Shown one piece after another: positions 60,346 through 64,000 of a stretch of DNA of 64,000 bases. The notes beneath the pieces are model-generated. The model worked only from the letters and a program-made list of their open reading frames with translations, had not been told where the DNA came from and did no database searches. A program made the translations under genes and the position numbers. This stretch comes from Entamoeba histolytica HM-1:IMSS. Taxonomy: Eukaryota > Evosea > Mastigamoebida > Endamoebidae. Within the stretch, counting starts at the first letter, position 1; every line of letters starts with the position of its first letter. The stretch spans positions 62,001 to 126,000 of the forward strand of contig NW_001914877.1 of NCBI RefSeq assembly GCF_000208925.1, given 5' to 3'.

Positions 60346-62526
60346 TTATGCTTCATCACTCATATCAAGTATTTCTACATCATCTACATTTAACACTGAA
60401 TGAGTTGTTGGTTGAGCCATTTTTTGAACTAAAATATAATCTTTAGGTTGTTTTGAAATTGTTTGTTGTTCTGTCTTATCATTGTCACCATCATCTTCAG
60501 AACTTGAAGAAGTTAATATCTGACTTGAAGAAGAAGAATCTATTCCACCACTTTGATTTGTTTTGCAAGAATCACTTAAAATAACTCTTGGAATACTTTC
60601 TTTCATTTCTATTTCTGTATGTTCATTATAGATAGGTATTTTATTGTTTTGGTCATTCTGATCTGATGAATTATCAATAACATCTTTTATTACCCTTGGT
60701 TGGACAATAGACTCTTCTTTTTCTACATTACCATTTATTTGTTTTGAATCAATATCATTAATAGCAACAGGATTAGATTCTGTTTCTACTTGTTGATTTG
60801 ATTCTTTCTTTTGATATTTCCTTACATCGTTAAACATTTGTTCTAATATATTTGGATCAACCCCTCTAATAATAACATCTCCAGAAGCAGAATTAATCAT
60901 TGTAATATCACCAATTTTTCTTACATTTAAACCATTCCTCTTATCAACATTTTCAGTCATAGTTCCTATAATTTCACTTAAAATAGTAAGTTGTTCAATA
61001 TTGTGTGTACTATTAGTTGCAAGATATCTATTTTTAAATACATCAACCATTTCTTTATCTGGAACATTCATTTTATCTTTTTCTTTTGAAGCAACTGCTC
61101 TAAATAAATGTCGTTTATTAAATTTATTAGAAATTGATTGGAAAATAATTGACTTTACAACATCATCTAATCTATCTTTATCTACGTATCGAATTAATGT
61201 CATTGATGATAAACTAAGTGGAACCAAAATAAATAAAACAAAAATAGGTGGGATGATAATAAGAACATGTTCCCATGTATATACACTAGACCTTGAATAA
61301 AATAAAATATATAATACAATATAGATTGCTTGTGTAATGGAAATGCATTTCATTACTAAATGTAAAAATCCATGAGAATTAAACCATAATAACCGTTCAA
61401 CTGTTGTATGATATGGAGAGTTATAACATGGAACCCACCCAAAATATTTATGCAATAAACCTTTAATTCCTGTTGGTGGTTTTGGTCGTTGAGGAGGAGG
61501 AACATCCCTAATCCCATAATTTAATGAAATTTTTCTTCCTTGTAATTGTAAAGATCTTCTCATATCACTATAGTCTTCTGACATAGAATAACTTTCAGAA
61601 TGTTCTTGTGTTTTTTCGGAGTTTGAAGGATAATTACGATCGTCATCAAGAAAATTAACTACTGGAAGATTTACTGTTGAGTGATGTAATTTAACTAATT
61701 GACTCACTACACTTCTACATTTTAATGTTACAATAATACAAATAAACAAAGAAAAATAACCAATGCAGTGAAGAACTGCTGATCCAATATTTGGATTCTT
61801 CAAATGTAATGTTGACGTCACTGCTACTTCTAGAGTAATAGCATATAACCAAATTTTACCTGAAACATGAATGTGGTGACAAGCCAATCTTCTGAAACAA
61901 CTAACAATATATCGAGCAAAATTAAATGAGGTTGGTAAACCTTCCATAATAATAAATTCTTCTTTCATGATATTAAATTGATATCTTCTTAAAGCAAATT
62001 CAAATTTAATCCAATAAACAATATTAAGATAATTCCATTTATTATTTTTTAATTGTTGCATTTTATGTAGAAAATTTTCTTCTGAGTTTTGATATCCAAA
62101 ACGTTCATAATATTTCCAGATTTTGTGATATATCCATGACATAAAGATTACAAATGATCCAATAACAATTAAAAAAACTGCTATTGCAAATAAAGTAATA
62201 TGTACTACTTCAAATATTCCAAAAACATCTGCTTCTCTTTTATTATATTGTTCAAAATTATGAGCAATACATCCATATAACCCTGCAATATCAAAAATTA
62301 CAAAACAGAATGAAACAATACCTAAATTCATAAGTTCATGATATAAATGTTGAATTAACGATAATATATGTTCTTTCTTACTAAAATGATGTTCAATCTT
62401 TTCAGTTATTTTTTCAATAAGAAATGACATCAACCCAAGTGCTATAAACACTACTATAGTAAGTATAAAATTTTCTCCTGTCATTAAGTTAACTTTTTCA
62501 ATAAACCCTGATTGTTTTAATCCCAT
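60346..62526 (-). CDS. MLO-like seven-helix membrane protein
   Basis: 726 residues. About seven hydrophobic segments in the first 430 residues, starting with ILTIVVFIALGLMSFLIEKI followed by LYHELMNLGIVSFCFVIF, which resembles the MLO N-terminus (LIEHxxHxL...ELMLLGFISL). FEVVHITLFAIAVFLIV and ALRRYQFNIMKEEFI with SFNFARYIVSC match the MLO cytosolic-loop pattern. A 300-residue hydrophilic tail with Ser/Glu/Asp clusters follows. Plant MLOs affect calcium signalling and mildew susceptibility and are thought to be calcium channels; MLO-like proteins occur in some protists. Not a firm assignment; otherwise a polytopic protein of unknown role. Confidence 0.6.
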   Translation of the reverse strand: MGLKQSGFIEKVNLMTGENFILTIVVFIALGLMSFLIEKITEKIEHHFSKKEHILSLIQHLYHELMNLGIVSFCFVIFDIAGLYGCIAHNFEQYNKREADVFGIFEVVHITLFAIAVFLIVIGSFVIFMSWIYHKIWKYYERFGYQNSEENFLHKMQQLKNNKWNYLNIVYWIKFEFALRRYQFNIMKEEFIIMEGLPTSFNFARYIVSCFRRLACHHIHVSGKIWLYAITLEVAVTSTLHLKNPNIGSAVLHCIGYFSLFICIIVTLKCRSVVSQLVKLHHSTVNLPVVNFLDDDRNYPSNSEKTQEHSESYSMSEDYSDMRRSLQLQGRKISLNYGIRDVPPPQRPKPPTGIKGLLHKYFGWVPCYNSPYHTTVERLLWFNSHGFLHLVMKCISITQAIYIVLYILFYSRSSVYTWEHVLIIIPPIFVLFILVPLSLSSMTLIRYVDKDRLDDVVKSIIFQSISNKFNKRHLFRAVASKEKDKMNVPDKEMVDVFKNRYLATNSTHNIEQLTILSEIIGTMTENVDKRNGLNVRKIGDITMINSASGDVIIRGVDPNILEQMFNDVRKYQKKESNQQVETESNPVAINDIDSKQINGNVEKEESIVQPRVIKDVIDNSSDQNDQNNKIPIYNEHTEIEMKESIPRVILSDSCKTNQSGGIDSSSSSQILTSSSSEDDGDNDKTEQQTISKQPKDYILVQKMAQPTTHSVLNVDDVEILDMSDEA

Positions 62527-62910
62527 GTGAATATTAATTGATTATTTCTTTGTTTTTTCTTTCATAATTTATTGGACTTCCTATTTTTGGTTTATTTTCA
62601 TTACTTCTTGAAGAAACAAGAAGTAAGAGGATGATTATCATGATTGAAAAGTTTTTAATTTAAATAAACCAATAACCACCCGTAAGAAAATTTATTGAGA
62701 TGACGAAATAAAAACTAATTTATATGTTCACTATCTTTCAATGAACTAAAAAAATTATTGATAATAAAATTTATTTATAAATGAATATTAAGGAATTTTA
62801 TTGATTTGAGTATTTCTTGACAAAACCAATACGTTTGTCATTTGTTTGTTGTTATATAAAACGATATAACAATTTGATTAATTCGTACAGAAGAAAAGAG
62901 TCAATTGCTT
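62527..62910. other. intergenic, nothing seen
   Basis: A/T-rich. An AATGAACT motif (GAAC-element-like) at about 62741 points right, away from the gene that would need it, so it may be chance. Confidence 0.4.
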
Positions 62911-64000
62911 TTAATGTTCTTTAAGTTGACTTGGAAAGAGAGTAGGAAATAATGAGCATTTTGTTGTGTAATATTCGGTAGCAATTTCTTTTGAGTCATT
63001 GAAATACAAACAGAAATCAATGTCATCAAAATATTTCTTTAAATCTTCTATTTCTTCATTAATTTTATTGAGAGTATTATTTAAGTATGTTGTTGATTTT
63101 TCTATTAATGATAATGAAAGACAGATATCATTCAATTCTTTACAAAGTATTTCATTTGTTTTTAATAATGAATATCTCATTATCATTAAATCACAAACAA
63201 ATTGAGGTGCAAAATCATTTCCATATGACCTTAAATAATCTTCAAACCTCTTTAATAAAACAATAGTAATATGAGAATGAACATATAGAATTAATGGAGA
63301 AGAAACAGTTCCTAAACATGACAAAACTAAATGCATTCTTGAATAGAACCTTTCAGTAATATATGATGGATTACTAACTGTTAAGTAGTATCCTTGATTA
63401 TAATCAACTTTTTTCCAAACAATATTTTTAACAATACCAAAACCATATGACTCCATTGATGCATCTTTAAGGAAAGGAACTCTTAAATTCATTAAAATAG
63501 TATCAAAGAAATATTGTCCCGCTTTATAAGATAATCCTGTTAATGTTTCTTTAATAATGATTAATGAATGATAAATATTTCCTTGTAATGATTTTGATTC
63601 TCTCAAAACTTTTGAACAACATTGGTGAATAAAACAACAATAGCTAAGAAATTCAAGTAAAAGTTCTTTAAATATTGAAGGATTCGTTTTATTTTTTTCC
63701 ATTTCATTATTCATTTGATATAGTTCTTCATTTAAATTTTCACTCCATGATATAAATCCTTCACCAAACACCTCTTCTCTTTTTTTTTCTAATGTAAAGA
63801 TTTCTGGATTTTTATTAGTACCATCTTCGTTATATATTTCATCTAATTCCTTTTGAATTTGCTCAAAACAATATTCAAATGATTGGACAAATACTTCTAC
63901 TGCTTTACAATCAACAAATGCATTAGACAATTCTTTTTGAGTTTTAATAATTCCTGGTTCAAAAAATAATGTATTTAAATTAACTTTAGTTTTTAATGCA
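62911..64000 (-). CDS. partial helical protein, 5' end beyond window
   Basis: C-terminal part of a minus-strand gene; the frame stays open to base 64000 (reading LKTKVNLNTLFFEPGIIKTQKELSNAF at the edge, given here only as short key text), and the internal TTG-initiated start at 63930 is not a real start. 363 codons visible. It consists of long alpha-helices (VQSFEYCFEQIQKELDEIY, NIYHSLIIIKETLTGL, TTYLNNTLNKINEEIEDLKK). This could be a tethering-complex or scaffold type protein, but no motif identifies it. Confidence 0.6.
   Translation of the reverse strand, partial: ALKTKVNLNTLFFEPGIIKTQKELSNAFVDCKAVEVFVQSFEYCFEQIQKELDEIYNEDGTNKNPEIFTLEKKREEVFGEGFISWSENLNEELYQMNNEMEKNKTNPSIFKELLLEFLSYCCFIHQCCSKVLRESKSLQGNIYHSLIIIKETLTGLSYKAGQYFFDTILMNLRVPFLKDASMESYGFGIVKNIVWKKVDYNQGYYLTVSNPSYITERFYSRMHLVLSCLGTVSSPLILYVHSHITIVLLKRFEDYLRSYGNDFAPQFVCDLMIMRYSLLKTNEILCKELNDICLSLSLIEKSTTYLNNTLNKINEEIEDLKKYFDDIDFCLYFNDSKEIATEYYTTKCSLFPTLFPSQLKEH

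Noticed and set aside
1..64000. CRISPR array, bacterial operons or a prophage
   Set aside because: The window is eukaryotic; no direct-repeat/spacer pattern or phage genes.
1..64000. Entamoeba tRNA tandem array
   Set aside because: No tRNA cloverleaf or array-type short tandem repeats were seen anywhere.

Overview
The window looks like nuclear chromosomal DNA of an amoebozoan parasite of the genus Entamoeba, probably the E. histolytica/dispar/nuttalli clade. The evidence is very high A+T content, short T/A-rich spacers and mostly intronless genes. Ten short introns (49-86 nt) all start GTTTGT and end TAG. The family content also fits: type III glutamine synthetase, a saposin-like protein (SAPLIP), TLDc coiled-coil proteins, many small-GTPase regulators and LINE-mobilised SINE copies. 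The exact species cannot be decided from the sequence alone.

Layout. 1-6.9 kb holds a frame-broken hypothetical, a spliced unknown, a spliced importin-alpha-like protein, a divergent Hsp70, a Cys-rich coiled-coil protein (possibly Mis18-like) and a small zinc-binding ORF. 8-25.4 kb holds GAA1 (GPI transamidase), glutamine synthetase III, a 1026-residue basic secreted coiled-coil protein ending in a saposin domain, a RhoGEF, two small secreted or membrane proteins, glutamyl-tRNA synthetase, a spliced SHAQKYF Myb, a PBZ-PARP fusion and a spliced polytopic transporter. 25.4-29 kb is a gene-poor accessory stretch with one full SINE copy, a 170-residue TLDc gene that is a deleted duplicate, and a decayed SINE head. 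29-36.4 kb holds a BAR-like/RGS pair, a MULE-transposase-derived protein, an island that folds as a structured RNA, tRNA dimethylallyltransferase and an unknown protein. 36.4-44 kb is a second accessory stretch: an inverted, apparently identical SINE, EFL1, and the full-length TLDc parent gene. 44-64 kb is gene-dense: membrane proteins, a three-exon Qc-SNARE, a PH-RhoGAP, an auxilin-like J protein, a RalGAP-alpha-like GAP, another TLDc protein, an acyltransferase, CCZ1, an NT-C2/DIL-like protein, an MLO-like membrane protein and a partial unknown gene.

Together, many genes serve membrane traffic and small-GTPase signalling (RhoGEF, RhoGAP, RGS, RalGAP, CCZ1, Qc-SNARE, auxilin). This suits a phagocytic cell, but nothing shows co-regulation; genes alternate strand freely.

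The most unusual item is a roughly 240-nt island at 33202-33447. It has a fully nested set of long helices, sits between two divergent genes, and matches no RNA family I could recognise. Other notable items are the inverted SINE pair with clear target-site duplications and a possible 5' pseudoknot, the mosaic TLDc duplication (645 identical bp beside diverged flanks), and the large basic SAPLIP.
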